64,000 nucleotides of DNA, taken from Devosia sp. Its GTDB lineage: Bacteria; Pseudomonadota; Alphaproteobacteria; Rhizobiales; Devosiaceae. The stretch is taken from positions 558,001 through 622,000 of the forward strand of contig NZ_CP075529.1 in assembly GCF_025809055.1 (NCBI RefSeq). The letters run 5' to 3'. The position numbers and the translations under genes were made by a program. The notes beneath the pieces were generated by a model that saw only the letters and a program-made list of their open reading frames with translations, did no database searches and was not told the origin of the DNA. Positions 7,322 to 17,107 of the stretch are shown one piece after another; the first letter of the stretch is position 1, and every line of letters starts with the position of its first letter.

Positions 7322-9583
7322 TTAACCGCCTCGCTGCGACAGGTAGCGGCCCGTCAGTGACTTTTCTGATTTTGCCAGGTCGGCGGCCAGGCCCTCGAAC
7401 TGTACCCGCCCGCCGTCGTGCCCCGCGCCGGGGCCAAGGTCGATCACCCAATCCGCCCGCGCGATGACGTCCAGGTTGTGTTCGATGACGATGACTGTCG
7501 AGCCTTCGTCGACCAGCCGGTCGAACAGGCCAATCAGGGTATCGACATCGTTCATGTGCAGGCCCGTCGTGGGCTCGTCGAGCACATAGATATTGCCCTC
7601 CTTGCCGAGTTCGGCCGCGAGTTTCAGGCGCTGCCGTTCGCCGCCCGACAGCGTCGAGAGCGGTTGCCCGAGCGTCAGGTAGCCGAGGCCAACATCGTCC
7701 AGTCCGCGCAGGGTGCGGGCGATGGCGGGCTCGGTGAAAAATCCGACCGCATCGGCAATGCTCATCTCATAGACGTCCGCGATCGACGCCCCGCGCAGCT
7801 TGTGGTCGAGCACCTCGGGCTGGAATCGCTTGCCGTGGCAGGTCTCGCAGGTCGTGACCATGGGGTCGAGATGGGCGAGGTCGGTGTAGATGACCCCCAG
7901 CCCGTTGCAGTCTGGGCAGGCGCCCTTGGAGTTTGCCGAAAACAGCGACGGCTCCACCCCATTGCTCTTGGCAAAGGCCTTGCGCACGGCATCGAGGATG
8001 CCCGTATAGGTCGCCGTATTCGACCGCCGCGACCCGCGCGCCAGGTTCTGGTCGATGATGATGGTTTCCGGGTAGATCTCGGGCAGGCAGGTCTGGATGA
8101 GGCTCGACTTGCCCGAACCGGCCACGCCGGACACCACCGTCAGCACATTGCGGGGAATATCGACCGACACGTCCTTGAGATTGTTCACCTTGGCATGCGT
8201 GACGCGCAGCGGTTCGCCCTTGGCCTTGCGCACCTTGTCCTTGATCGGCTGATGCGCCTTGATGTGGTTGCCGGTCAGCGTGCCCGAAGCGAGCAGGCCC
8301 CAAAAATCGCCCTCATAGACGATCTCGCCGCCCTTGGAGCCGGCCAGCGGCCCCATGTCCACCACATGGTCGGCAATAGCGATCATGTCCGGCTTGTGCT
8401 CGACGATGAGCACGGTATTGCCCTTGTCCCGCAATTGCTGCATCAGCCCGGCGAGCCGCCCCACATCGTGCGGATGCAGGCCCACTGAGGGTTCATCGAA
8501 CACATAGGTAATGTCGGTCAGCGATGAGCCCAGGTGCCGCACCATCTTGACGCGCTGGCTTTCCCCGCCGGACAGGGTCGAGCTTTCGCGGTCAAGGCTC
8601 AGATAGCCGAGCCCGATGGTGACGAGATTGTCGAGACGGGCCGCCAGCGCCGAGAGGATCGGACCTACCTGCGGTGCCGTAATAGTGCGCACGACATCGG
8701 CAAGGTCACTGACCTGCATGGCCGACAGCGCGGCGATATTGTGCCCCTCTATGGTGCTCGCCAAAACTTCGGGCTTCAACCGCGATCCGCCGCAGACCGG
8801 GCAGGTGGCACGGGTGAAGATGCGCTCGTATTCGACCCGCACATGCGGCTGCAACTGCTCGGGATCCTTTGAGCCGAGACCCTTTTTGAGCTTGGCGACC
8901 ACGCCCTCATAGGTCAGCCCGATTTTGCCGACCTTGATCTTGCGACCATCATCGAGGTGCAGCAGGTTTTCGCGTTCCTCGGCGGAATACTTTGCGATGG
9001 GCTTGTCCATGTCGAACAGCCCGGAATTCTTGTAGATTTCCCAGTACCAGCTATCGACCGCGAAATCCTTGGCCAGCAGGGCGCCACCATTGAGCGACTT
9101 GCTCTCGTCGATCACCGCCGACATGTCCATGGCCGCAACCTGGCCGATTCCCTCGCATTCGCCGCACATGCCCCGCGGGTCATTGTACGAATAATAGCCC
9201 GGAGCCGGCAGGCGCGGTTCGGCCAGGCGCGAAAACAGCACGCGCAGCATCTGCGCCGTATCGGTGACGGTCGCCACCGTTGAGCGCGAATTGCCGCCCA
9301 GGCGCTGCTGGTCGACAATGATGGCGGCCGAAATGTTTTCGAGCACGTCGGCCTCTGGCTGGCCATAACTGGGCATGAACTGCTGCACGAAGGCCGGGTA
9401 GGTCTCGTTGATCAGCCGCTGGCTCTCTGCCGCTATGGTGCCGAACACCAGCGAAGATTTGCCCGAGCCCGAAACACCGGTGAACACGGAGATCTTGCGC
9501 TTGGGAATATCGAGCGAGACTCCCTTGAGGTTATTCTCGCGCGCGCCGCGAATGATGATCGCGCCATAGTCGGGTTCACTCAT
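7322..9583 (-). CDS. UvrA-like ABC ATPase (short form)
   Basis: A 753-residue protein built like UvrA: two ABC ATPase halves, each split by insertions. The first Walker A is GVSGSGKSS (36-44) and the second is GVAGSGKSS. Both signature loops are present (SGGESQRV and SGGERQRL), each with a following Walker B (VFDEPSVGLH, VLDEPTTGLH). Zinc-finger Cys pairs are seen at CGECEG, CPVCGG, CPDCNG and CETCHG. Canonical UvrA is about 940 residues; this length matches the UvrA-like subgroup (UvrA2/DrrC-like) linked to DNA-damage tolerance or resistance to DNA-binding antibiotics. A role in standard nucleotide excision repair is therefore unlikely. ATG 9583 with GGAG upstream is chosen over an upstream in-frame codon. 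Confidence 0.85.
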   Translation of the reverse strand: MSEPDYGAIIIRGARENNLKGVSLDIPKRKISVFTGVSGSGKSSLVFGTIAAESQRLINETYPAFVQQFMPSYGQPEADVLENISAAIIVDQQRLGGNSRSTVATVTDTAQMLRVLFSRLAEPRLPAPGYYSYNDPRGMCGECEGIGQVAAMDMSAVIDESKSLNGGALLAKDFAVDSWYWEIYKNSGLFDMDKPIAKYSAEERENLLHLDDGRKIKVGKIGLTYEGVVAKLKKGLGSKDPEQLQPHVRVEYERIFTRATCPVCGGSRLKPEVLASTIEGHNIAALSAMQVSDLADVVRTITAPQVGPILSALAARLDNLVTIGLGYLSLDRESSTLSGGESQRVKMVRHLGSSLTDITYVFDEPSVGLHPHDVGRLAGLMQQLRDKGNTVLIVEHKPDMIAIADHVVDMGPLAGSKGGEIVYEGDFWGLLASGTLTGNHIKAHQPIKDKVRKAKGEPLRVTHAKVNNLKDVSVDIPRNVLTVVSGVAGSGKSSLIQTCLPEIYPETIIIDQNLARGSRRSNTATYTGILDAVRKAFAKSNGVEPSLFSANSKGACPDCNGLGVIYTDLAHLDPMVTTCETCHGKRFQPEVLDHKLRGASIADVYEMSIADAVGFFTEPAIARTLRGLDDVGLGYLTLGQPLSTLSGGERQRLKLAAELGKEGNIYVLDEPTTGLHMNDVDTLIGLFDRLVDEGSTVIVIEHNLDVIARADWVIDLGPGAGHDGGRVQFEGLAADLAKSEKSLTGRYLSQRGG

Positions 9584-9720
9584 GTCTGTCTCCGTCGTCG
9601 GCTTGGACCCTAACTGGATCGGCCCCTCTTGTCGCCGGAGCATCGCCCGGTTTCCCGTCACGACGTGTCAGCACCCCGCGCTTCGACGCGGAAATTGCGC
9701 GGGGGACACACTGACGTGAA

Positions 9721-9818
9721 TTTTAAAGCGGAGTCTGAGACTCATATATAGAACATAACTAAATTTCCAGAGACAAAATCCGACTTTAATATGATTTATA
9801 GAGTCCACTTTAAAGCGG
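9721..9818. promoter_or_regulatory. AT-rich porin promoter region with repeats
   Basis: This AT-rich stretch in front of the porin gene contains the direct repeat TTTAAAGCGG at 9722-9731 and 9809-9818 and a GAGTC-TGA-GACTC palindrome at 9731-9743 beside the first copy. The 9584-9872 gap holds no gene. The repeats look like regulator-binding sites for the porin, but no factor can be named. Confidence 0.35.
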
Positions 9819-9872
9819 GAAACGTTCATGCCTCCGTCGTCACTGTGACCTACCGCCTGGGGGCTATATTAA

Positions 9873-11129
9873 ATGCGTCTACCCGTTCTGCTGTTGGCAA
9901 CGACAGCCCTGGCAATGCCTGCCGCCGCCGCTGATCTCGGCGTCCTCACCACTCTCGATGTGTGCGATTCACTGGGACTGTCGGGCCTCACCCTGTCTTC
10001 GGACAGCAACTGCCTGAAAGTGTCGGGCGAAGTGGAATATGCCTTCCACTGGGGCGACTACAAGGGCGCATTGCCCGTGCTCGGATCGGCCTATAGCGGC
10101 ACCATCGACTGGACCGACGACAATGGCGGCGCCAATGACTGGGACAGCTTTGTCGACGCCTACCTCACCTTTGTCGGCACCGCCCCGAGCGATGTCGGTC
10201 CGGCGAAGGCCACCCTGCGCATCTATGGCTACAACTACCAGGAAGTTGACAACCTGGTTGGGGCCCCGTCCCAGGATGGGGAAGTCGACGAAGCCTACAT
10301 CTCGATTGGCGATCAGACCGTGCTGACTGCCGGCCTCGTGGCCGATTCCATCTTCAACGAGGATGATGACAAGGCCTTCGGCTGGCTTGCGAGCTTCATT
10401 TCCGACGAGACCGGTGGCGTGGCCTTTGACGGCGGTGCCGGCACGTATGGTACGGGTGGTCATTCGATCCAGCTCGTCTCCAAGCTGGGCAACGGCGTGT
10501 CGGCCGGCATTGCACTCGAAGACCTCGATGGCGACGGCTCGCTGGTTGGCGTCGTCTCCTATGCCGGTGAATCGCTATCCGCTCATATCTCCGTGCTTGC
10601 CGGCGACATCCTCGACGGCACATTCGACGATCTTGCCGTGCACAGCGGTTTCACAGCGACCCTCGACAAGTTCAAGATCCGTGGTGCCCTGGCCGCCAAC
10701 AACAGCGGCTGGTGGAATGCACTGGGCAGTGCGGAAGCAACGCTCGACATGTTCACCCTCGCGGCAACAATCGATGCGACCTCGGAACGTGAAGTGGGAC
10801 TGGTGGGTTCGGGCGAGGCCAAGCTCAACGAGTCCTTCACCGTCAAGGTCGCCGCGCGTTACCTCGATCCCGATACTGCCCTCGCCAATGACGAAGGAAC
10901 CGAACTGCGGGGCCGGGTGGAATATGCGGCGCCCGAAACCGTCACGCTTGCTGCCGAAGTCGGCCATCTGTGGACAGGCGTTGCTGCAGTCAGTGGCGCG
11001 CAGTCGATCACCGACGGCCTTTTGGAGCTGACCTGGAAGCCGGGTGGCGACTTTACGAGCACCGCCGCCATCGCCGCCAATACGCTGGGCGCCTACAAGC
11101 TGACTTTCGAGGCCTCCAAGTCCTACTGA
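9873..11129 (+). CDS. Outer-membrane porin
   Basis: A 418-residue exported protein. The N-terminal 20 residues form a Sec signal peptide ending in Ala-Ala-Ala-Ala-Asp. The mature part has alternating beta-strand patterns with many Gly, Asp and aromatic residues and ends in an aromatic residue (ASKSY), as outer-membrane barrels do. Acidic stretches such as NEDDDKAF are compatible with extracellular loops or a cation-selective channel. The pattern fits the alphaproteobacterial porin family, though specificity cannot be read. No neighbour on the same strand is close enough (172 bases to the next start) to prove an operon. Confidence 0.75.
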   Translation: MRLPVLLLATTALAMPAAAADLGVLTTLDVCDSLGLSGLTLSSDSNCLKVSGEVEYAFHWGDYKGALPVLGSAYSGTIDWTDDNGGANDWDSFVDAYLTFVGTAPSDVGPAKATLRIYGYNYQEVDNLVGAPSQDGEVDEAYISIGDQTVLTAGLVADSIFNEDDDKAFGWLASFISDETGGVAFDGGAGTYGTGGHSIQLVSKLGNGVSAGIALEDLDGDGSLVGVVSYAGESLSAHISVLAGDILDGTFDDLAVHSGFTATLDKFKIRGALAANNSGWWNALGSAEATLDMFTLAATIDATSEREVGLVGSGEAKLNESFTVKVAARYLDPDTALANDEGTELRGRVEYAAPETVTLAAEVGHLWTGVAAVSGAQSITDGLLELTWKPGGDFTSTAAIAANTLGAYKLTFEASKSY

Positions 11130-11301
11130 CCGCCTCCCATGCATGATTTTCGGGGCGGCGTACGCGCCGCTCCGGGCCAGGGCTGCCGATGCCCGTGTCG
11201 GTCCCCTTGAGCAGACTATAGAAGCCTGCGCCGTGTTTTGGTGCTTGTCCTCGCGTCACCGATCGGGCATGGGTAACCGGACATAAACACTCAGATTATT
11301 C

Positions 11302-13044
11302 ATGCTCCGCCGCTTCTTTTCATACTACGCGCCCTATAAGGGCCTCTTCGTTCTCGACTTCGGCAGCGCCGTCACCGCCGGCCTGCTCGAGCTGGCCTTT
11401 CCTCTGGCCGTTGCCTACTTCATCGACTCGCTGCTGCCGCAGGGTGATTTCAACATCATCGTGCTGACGGGCCTCGTGCTGCTGGTCGTCTATTGCCTCA
11501 CCGCGGTGCTGCGCGGCGTGGTGAACTACTTTGGCCACATGCTCGGCATCCATATCGAGACCGATATGCGCCGGCAGGTCTTCAATCACCTGCAAAAGCT
11601 CAGCTTCCGCTTCTTCGACAACCACAAGACCGGCCACCTGATCACCCATGTGACCAAGGGCCTCGAGGACATCGGGGAAGTGGCCCACCACGGTCCCGAA
11701 GACCTGTTCATCGCCGTCATGACCTTCCTTGGTGCGTTCATCCTGATGTTCGTGACCAATTGGCAGCTGGCCTCGGTCACCGTGGTGCTGGTGCCGGTCA
11801 TGACCTGGCTGGTCGCCACCTATGGCGCACGCATGAACCGCAATTGGCGCGAGCTCTATGGCCGCGTTGGCGACTTCAATACCCGCGTCGAGGACTCCAT
11901 CGGTGGCGTGCGCGTGGTCAAGGCTTTCGCCAATGAAAGCCACGAGGAAAAGCTCTTTGCCGGCAATAACGAGGCCTATCGCGTCACCAAGCTGCGCGCC
12001 TATGCGCTGATGACCGCCAGCAATGTCGTGACCTTCCTCAGCACCCGCCTGGTGCAACTGGCGGTGATGCTGTTCGGCGCCTGGCTCGTGACCACGGACC
12101 AGTTGTCCTACGGCGGCTTCGTCAGCTTCCTGCTTCTGGTCAACGTCTTCATGCGCCCCATCGATCAGATCACCATGGTGCTCGAAATGTATCCCAAGGG
12201 CATTGCCGGCTTCACCCGCTTCGCCCAGCTCATCGACACCGAGCCCGATATTGCCGATCGGCCGGGCGCCAGGGTGGTGGACCATCTGCGCGGCGATATC
12301 GCCTTCAAGGATGTCAGCTTTTCCTACGAGCACGGCGCCCGCAAGGTGATCGACGGCCTCAGTCTTGAGGTGTCCGCGGGCGAAACTGTCGCCATCGTCG
12401 GCCCGTCGGGCGCAGGCAAGACCACGCTCTGCGCGCTGTTGCCGCGCTTCTACGAAATCGACTCCGGCGCCATCACCGTGGACGGTATCGACATCCGCGA
12501 CATGACGCAGGCCAGCCTGCGCAATCAGATCGGCATCGTGCAGCAGGATGTCTTCCTGTTCGGCGGCACCCTGCGCGAGAACATTGCCTATGGGCGCCTG
12601 GGCGCATCGGACGCGGAGATCATCGAGGCCGCGCGGCAGGCACGGCTCGAAAGCGTCATCGCCAGATTGCCGGATGGGCTCGACACCGTGGTCGGCGAGC
12701 GCGGCGTGAAGCTCTCCGGTGGGCAGAAGCAGCGCGTCGCCATTGCTCGCATCTTCCTCAAGAATCCGCCCATCCTGGTTCTCGATGAGGCCACCTCCGC
12801 CCTCGATACCGCCACTGAACTGGCCATCCAGCAATCGCTGACCGAGCTGTCGCAGGGCCGCACCACTCTGGTCATCGCCCATCGCCTCGCCACCATCCAG
12901 CACGCCGACCGGATCGTCGTGGTCGATGAGACCGGCATTGTCGAACAGGGCCCGCATGCCGAACTGCTGGCCCGCCAGGGTGCCTATGCGCATCTGCACC
13001 GGGCCCAGTTCGGCGGCCTCGTCGATACCGCCGTGTCCCAGTGA
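11302..13044 (+). CDS. ABC exporter, fused permease and ATPase
   Basis: A 580-residue half-transporter. Residues 1-300 contain the six-helix exporter membrane domain (type 1 fold, RFFDNHKTGHLITHVT near residue 105). The nucleotide-binding domain has Walker A GPSGAGKTT near 368, the Q-loop IVQQDVFLF, the signature LSGGQKQR near 471 and Walker B VLDEATSALDT, then the H-loop IAHRL. It must act as a dimer in the inner membrane. The stop codon overlaps or is close to the start of a siderophore-interacting flavoprotein gene, which suggests a role in iron-siderophore handling, as for IrtA/IrtB-like ABC exporters that import siderophores. The substrate is an inference from context only. Confidence 0.85.
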   Translation: MLRRFFSYYAPYKGLFVLDFGSAVTAGLLELAFPLAVAYFIDSLLPQGDFNIIVLTGLVLLVVYCLTAVLRGVVNYFGHMLGIHIETDMRRQVFNHLQKLSFRFFDNHKTGHLITHVTKGLEDIGEVAHHGPEDLFIAVMTFLGAFILMFVTNWQLASVTVVLVPVMTWLVATYGARMNRNWRELYGRVGDFNTRVEDSIGGVRVVKAFANESHEEKLFAGNNEAYRVTKLRAYALMTASNVVTFLSTRLVQLAVMLFGAWLVTTDQLSYGGFVSFLLLVNVFMRPIDQITMVLEMYPKGIAGFTRFAQLIDTEPDIADRPGARVVDHLRGDIAFKDVSFSYEHGARKVIDGLSLEVSAGETVAIVGPSGAGKTTLCALLPRFYEIDSGAITVDGIDIRDMTQASLRNQIGIVQQDVFLFGGTLRENIAYGRLGASDAEIIEAARQARLESVIARLPDGLDTVVGERGVKLSGGQKQRVAIARIFLKNPPILVLDEATSALDTATELAIQQSLTELSQGRTTLVIAHRLATIQHADRIVVVDETGIVEQGPHAELLARQGAYAHLHRAQFGGLVDTAVSQ

Positions 13045-13070
13045 ATGCCGCCCATTTGTCAGGAAACGCC

Positions 13071-13958
13071 ATGAGCCAGATGTTTTTCAATGCAACGGTT
13101 CTCGATCGCCGGGCGCTGACCCCCGGCATGGTGAGGCTCACCTTTGGCGGTCCCGACCTCGCCGCCTTTGCCGGAACGGGCGTGCCGGATGAATATCTGC
13201 GCCTGTTCTTTCCGGATGCGGCGAGCGGCAGGCTCTACCTGCCGGTGATCACCGAAGACGGCCGCTGGACCTACCCGGATGGCCAGGATGTGATCCGCTG
13301 CTCCACTTATACGGTCCGCAATCACCGCCAGGACAAGGGCGAGATCGATATCGACTTCGTGGTGCATGAAGGCGGTCTGGCCAGCGAATGGGCGCAAAAG
13401 GCCGCCCCCGGCGACACGATCACCATCAACCGCCCACGCGGCCTTTATACGCCGCCCGGGGACGCGCGATGGCAGCTCCTGATGGCCGATGCGACGGGTC
13501 TGCCGGCACTGGCACGGATTCTCGAAACCATGCCCGAGGGTATCGAAACGCGGGTTTTCGTTGAAGTGGCCGAGCCCGCGCACGAGCAGCCCCTCGCGCA
13601 AAGGCCCGGTGTATCGATCACCTGGCTTCATGGCAGCGGCAATGGCATTGCCGCCAGCCGCATGGAAGAGGTGATCCGCTCGCTGACGCTGCCGGCAACG
13701 CCCGGCTATATCTGGGTGGCTGGCGAGCAGAAGGTGTTGCGGGCGATCCGCAGACATGTGCGCAAGGATCTGGGCTACGCGGCCGAAAATTACGAGCTCG
13801 TCGGCTACTGGATCCATGAGGGCGAGGCCTGGGAAGCCCGCTGGAAGGCGCTCCCGGAAAGTGTCAAGGCAGCGATCGACGCGAGTTGGGATTCCGGTCG
13901 CGACCGCGAGGAACTGGTGGACGAGTATCACGAGACCCTCGACAAGTTCGGTCTCTAG
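13071..13958 (+). CDS. Siderophore-interacting FAD protein (ViuB-like ferric reductase)
   Basis: A 295-residue protein of the siderophore-interacting family. The N-terminal FAD-binding barrel contains the RCSTYTVRNH motif and IDIDFVVHEG; the C-terminal NAD(P)H-binding lobe contains IWVAGEQKVLRAIRRHVR and the typical YELVGYWIHEGEA ending. Such proteins reduce ferric siderophores in the cytoplasm to release iron. ATG 13071 with AGGAAA upstream is preferred; a GTG at 13041 overlaps the exporter stop as GTGA and would add ten residues. The close coupling to the ABC exporter supports a joint role in iron uptake. No Fur box was recognised. Confidence 0.85.
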   Translation: MSQMFFNATVLDRRALTPGMVRLTFGGPDLAAFAGTGVPDEYLRLFFPDAASGRLYLPVITEDGRWTYPDGQDVIRCSTYTVRNHRQDKGEIDIDFVVHEGGLASEWAQKAAPGDTITINRPRGLYTPPGDARWQLLMADATGLPALARILETMPEGIETRVFVEVAEPAHEQPLAQRPGVSITWLHGSGNGIAASRMEEVIRSLTLPATPGYIWVAGEQKVLRAIRRHVRKDLGYAAENYELVGYWIHEGEAWEARWKALPESVKAAIDASWDSGRDREELVDEYHETLDKFGL

Positions 13959-14042
13959 CCGCACTGCCGCCGCATCCGTGTTTCCTGTGCAGGCACAACG
14001 TCTTATTGTGCTGCCCACGAATCCGCGGAATATCCTCTCTCC

Positions 14043-15062
14043 ATGACCTTGCCGCCTTTGGCCCTGACGGCCGATTTTGACCTCACCGGCCACAATACCC
14101 TTGCCCTCAAGGCGCGTTCCCGCTTCGGCTGCGTGCTTGAGCGTGCCGAGCAGGTGCCGCATCTGTTTGCCCTGGCCGCGGCCGACGGCCTGCCGGTGCG
14201 CATCCTGGGCGGCGGCAGCAATGTGGTGCTGTCCGAGACCTTCGATGGCATCACCGCCGTCATTGGTCTCAGGGGCCTAAATATTGTCACGGCCGGTGCC
14301 GACTCGGTGCTGATCGAAGCGGCGGCCGGAGAGCTCTGGGACAACCTCGTCCGCTGGACTGTGGGGCAGGGCTATGGCGGCATCGAAAATCTCGTCAGCA
14401 TCCCCGGCACGGTCGGCGCCGCTCCGGTTCAGAATATCGGGGCCTATGGCGCCGAACTGGCCGACGTCTTTGAAAACCTCGTTGCCTTCGATCGCGAACG
14501 GGGTGCCGAAGTCACCCTCGACCGCGCCGATTGCGCCTTTGGCTATCGCGACAGCCTCTTCAAGCGCCAGCCCGGCCGCTATGTCATCACCCTTGTCCGC
14601 CTGCGTCTCAACACGGCCTGGGCTGCTAATCTCGGCTTTGCCGGTCTGGCAGACCTGGCAGGCGAGGCGACCCTGTCTCCGGCCATGGTCATGGAGCGCG
14701 TCGCCGCCATTCGCGCCAGCAAGCTGCCGGATTGGCGTGTCGAGCCCAATGCCGGCTCCTTCTTCCAGAACCCCATCGTTCCGGCCGATCTGGCTGAAGC
14801 GATCGTTGCCGCCCATCCCGGCGCCCCCAATTTCGTCCAGCCCGATGGCCGCCGCAAACTGTCGGCGGGCTGGCTGATCGAGAATGCGGGGCTCAAGGGG
14901 TTCGAACTGGGCCCGGTCGGGACATCGGCTCGCCATGCCCTGGTCGTCGTCAATCGCGGCGGCGGTTCAGCAGAAGACATTCGCACCCTGGCCGGCCACA
15001 TTCGCACCACGGTTTTCGACAAATTCGGGGTGACTTTGGCAGAAGAACCGATCTTCTTCTGA
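14043..15062 (+). CDS. murB: UDP-N-acetylenolpyruvoylglucosamine reductase
   Basis: A 339-residue MurB, the flavoenzyme that makes UDP-MurNAc for peptidoglycan. The FAD motif VRILGGGSNVVLSE is near residue 57, followed by GYGGIENLVSIPGTVGAAPVQNIGAYG in two shorter conserved blocks, the YRDS loop with its substrate Tyr, and the catalytic Ser in NAGSFFQNP. The C-terminal Glu-containing segment AEEPIFF matches the long (E. coli-like, type I) form. It stands outside any cell-division cluster, between an iron-uptake pair and an oxidoreductase, so the genome may carry another murB elsewhere; that cannot be seen here. Confidence 0.9.
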   Translation: MTLPPLALTADFDLTGHNTLALKARSRFGCVLERAEQVPHLFALAAADGLPVRILGGGSNVVLSETFDGITAVIGLRGLNIVTAGADSVLIEAAAGELWDNLVRWTVGQGYGGIENLVSIPGTVGAAPVQNIGAYGAELADVFENLVAFDRERGAEVTLDRADCAFGYRDSLFKRQPGRYVITLVRLRLNTAWAANLGFAGLADLAGEATLSPAMVMERVAAIRASKLPDWRVEPNAGSFFQNPIVPADLAEAIVAAHPGAPNFVQPDGRRKLSAGWLIENAGLKGFELGPVGTSARHALVVVNRGGGSAEDIRTLAGHIRTTVFDKFGVTLAEEPIFF

Positions 15063-15090
15063 CCCAACACAATCTGTAGGGAGCGAGCAC

Positions 15091-16080
15091 ATGACATTTG
15101 AGGCCCTGGTGACCAGCCGCAGCGAGGATGGAACCGTCTCCTCGGCGCTGGAGACCCTCGACAATTCGCGTTTGCCCGAGGGCAACGTCACCGTCGCGGT
15201 CGAATGGGCCGGCCTCAACTACAAGGATGGTCTCTGCCTGACAGGCGGCGGCGGCCTCGTCCGTACCTATCCTCATGTGGCGGGTATCGATTTTGCCGGC
15301 ACGGTCGAGGACAGCCAGGATGGCCGCTACGCCCCGGGCGATCGCGTCGTCCTCACGGGCTGGCGTGTCGGTGAAGTCCATTGGGGCGGCTATGCGCAGC
15401 GCGCCCGGGTCAACGCCGATTGGCTGGTGCCGCTGCCCGATGGCATGTCCACGCGCGACGCGATGATTGTTGGCACGGCAGGATTTACCGCTATGCTGGC
15501 CATCGACCGGCTGGAAGGCCTCGGCCTCGAGCCTGGGTCCGGTGAGGTCCTGGTCACCGGCGCGGCAGGTGGCGTCGGTTCCATTGCCATCTCCCTGCTC
15601 AAGCGGCTCGGCTATCAGGCCGTGGGTCTTTCAGGCCGCCCCGAACATGCCGATCATCTGGTGGCGCTTGGCGCGGCCAGCGTTCTCGACCGTGCCGAAT
15701 TCCTCGGCCAGCCTGACAAGCCGCTGGAATCGGCGCGTTGGGCCGCTGTCATCGACAATGTCGGCGGCAATGTGCTGGGCAAGGTGTTGCGGCAGGTCAA
15801 ATATGGCGGCAGCGTCGCGGCCATCGGCAATGCCGGCGGCATCGGTCTTGATACCAATGTCCTGCCGTTCATCCTGCGCGGCGTCACCCTGACCGGCATC
15901 GACAGCGTCATGCAGCCCTTCGCGGCCCGTCAATCGGCCTGGGCCCGCATCGCCGACACGTTCGATCTTGCCGGTTATGGCAGTCTCGTCACCGAGATCG
16001 GCCTTGCCGGACTGCCCGATGCGGCAAAGCAGATTTTGGCCGGCCAGGTCCATGGCCGCACCATCGTCTCGCTGCAATAG
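15091..16080 (+). CDS. Zinc-independent MDR oxidoreductase (AcuI/YhdH-like)
   Basis: A 329-residue medium-chain dehydrogenase/reductase. The N-terminal catalytic domain has NYKDGLCLTG and HVAGIDFAGTVE, the hallmark of the acryloyl-CoA reductase (AcuI/YhdH) subgroup; the Rossmann part has VTGAAGGVGSIAISLLKRLGY near residue 152 and the DNVGG loop. There are no zinc-binding Cys clusters. The family reduces enoyl-CoA or quinone-like double bonds with NADPH; acryloyl-CoA is the best-known substrate. It starts 28 bases after murB with a GGGAG site and may be read from the same transcript. Confidence 0.8.
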   Translation: MTFEALVTSRSEDGTVSSALETLDNSRLPEGNVTVAVEWAGLNYKDGLCLTGGGGLVRTYPHVAGIDFAGTVEDSQDGRYAPGDRVVLTGWRVGEVHWGGYAQRARVNADWLVPLPDGMSTRDAMIVGTAGFTAMLAIDRLEGLGLEPGSGEVLVTGAAGGVGSIAISLLKRLGYQAVGLSGRPEHADHLVALGAASVLDRAEFLGQPDKPLESARWAAVIDNVGGNVLGKVLRQVKYGGSVAAIGNAGGIGLDTNVLPFILRGVTLTGIDSVMQPFAARQSAWARIADTFDLAGYGSLVTEIGLAGLPDAAKQILAGQVHGRTIVSLQ

Positions 16081-16107
16081 CTGTTCACGCCCTCTGAGGG
16101 CCCCTCG

Positions 16108-17037
16108 TCACGGGACGATGTGGCCGCCCGCGCGGAACAGCCGGTACCACTCTTCGCGCGTCAGCGTGATATCGGTGCCGGCTGCGCTTTCTCGCACCCG
16201 TTCAGGGCGCGTCGTGCCCAGCACGACCTGGATATTGGCCGGGTGGCGGGTGACCCACGCCACGGCGATGCCCGTCGGCGTCACGCCATAGGCCGCTGCC
16301 AGTTTCTCGATCTCGTCATTGAGCTCGGCATGATTTTCGCGGTCGCCGAGAAACACCCCGTCAAAGAACTTCTTCTGGAACGGCGACCAGGCCTGCAGCA
16401 TCATGCCCTTGAGCCGGGAATAGTCGAGCAGACCATTGTCGCGCGAAATCGACTGGTCGCTGCCATCCATATTGGCCGCCACGCCCTGCGCGAACAGGTT
16501 GGCATGGGTGATCGACAGTTGCACCTGGTTGAACAACAGGTCCTGGCGCACCGCCGTCTTGAGCACCTCGATCTGGCCCGGCGTATGGTTGGACACCCCG
16601 AAATGGCGCACCTTGCCGGCCGCGTGCAGCGCGTCGAAAGCCTCGGCCACTTCCTCGGGCTCCACCAGCGTATCCGGCCGGTGCAGCAGCAGGACATCGA
16701 GATAGTCGGTCCGCAGCGCCGAAAGGGATTCGTCCACAGTGCGCAGGATGTGTTCCTTGGAAAAGTCGAACCACCCCCGCCTGATCCCGACCTTGCTCTG
16801 GATCATGATCATCTCGCGGCCAGCGGGCGAAAGGGTAACCGCTTCGGCGAAGCGCTCCTCGCACTTGTGCCGTTCGCCGCCATAGATGTCGGCATGGTCG
16901 ATGACGGTCACGCCGGCCTCGATAGCCGCGTCGAACAGCGCCCGGATATCGGCATTGTCCATCTTGGCGATGCGCATCAGCCCGAGCACGATGCTGGACA
17001 CGTCCAGGCTGGAATGGGGAACTCGATACGTCTTCAT
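16108..17037 (-). CDS. Aldo/keto reductase (YdhF-like)
   Basis: A 309-residue TIM-barrel NADPH-dependent reductase. The catalytic tetrad is visible: Asp and Tyr in DHADIYGGE, Lys in IQSKVGI and His in LLLHRPD. NVQVVLGTT-like nucleotide-binding residues (IQVVLGTTRPERV) lie near the C-terminus. It resembles the E. coli YdhF subgroup; its physiological substrate is unknown. ATG 17037 is chosen because AAGG is nine bases upstream, while the ATG three codons earlier directly abuts it. This gene is the last clear chromosomal gene before the tRNA fragment that marks the element boundary. Confidence 0.85.
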   Translation of the reverse strand: MKTYRVPHSSLDVSSIVLGLMRIAKMDNADIRALFDAAIEAGVTVIDHADIYGGERHKCEERFAEAVTLSPAGREMIMIQSKVGIRRGWFDFSKEHILRTVDESLSALRTDYLDVLLLHRPDTLVEPEEVAEAFDALHAAGKVRHFGVSNHTPGQIEVLKTAVRQDLLFNQVQLSITHANLFAQGVAANMDGSDQSISRDNGLLDYSRLKGMMLQAWSPFQKKFFDGVFLGDRENHAELNDEIEKLAAAYGVTPTGIAVAWVTRHPANIQVVLGTTRPERVRESAAGTDITLTREEWYRLFRAGGHIVP

Positions 17038-17107
17038 CGCCGGCATCCTTGTTCGGTCACGGACCGGCCGAACCGGCTGTGTCCTGATGAATATCGCGTG
17101 GTTGGAA

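Noticed and set aside
11320..12999. 559-codon ORF on the minus strand
   Set aside because: It lies fully opposite the ABC exporter gene, has a His/Gly/Asp-rich composition typical of reverse-complement high-GC coding DNA, and no domain.
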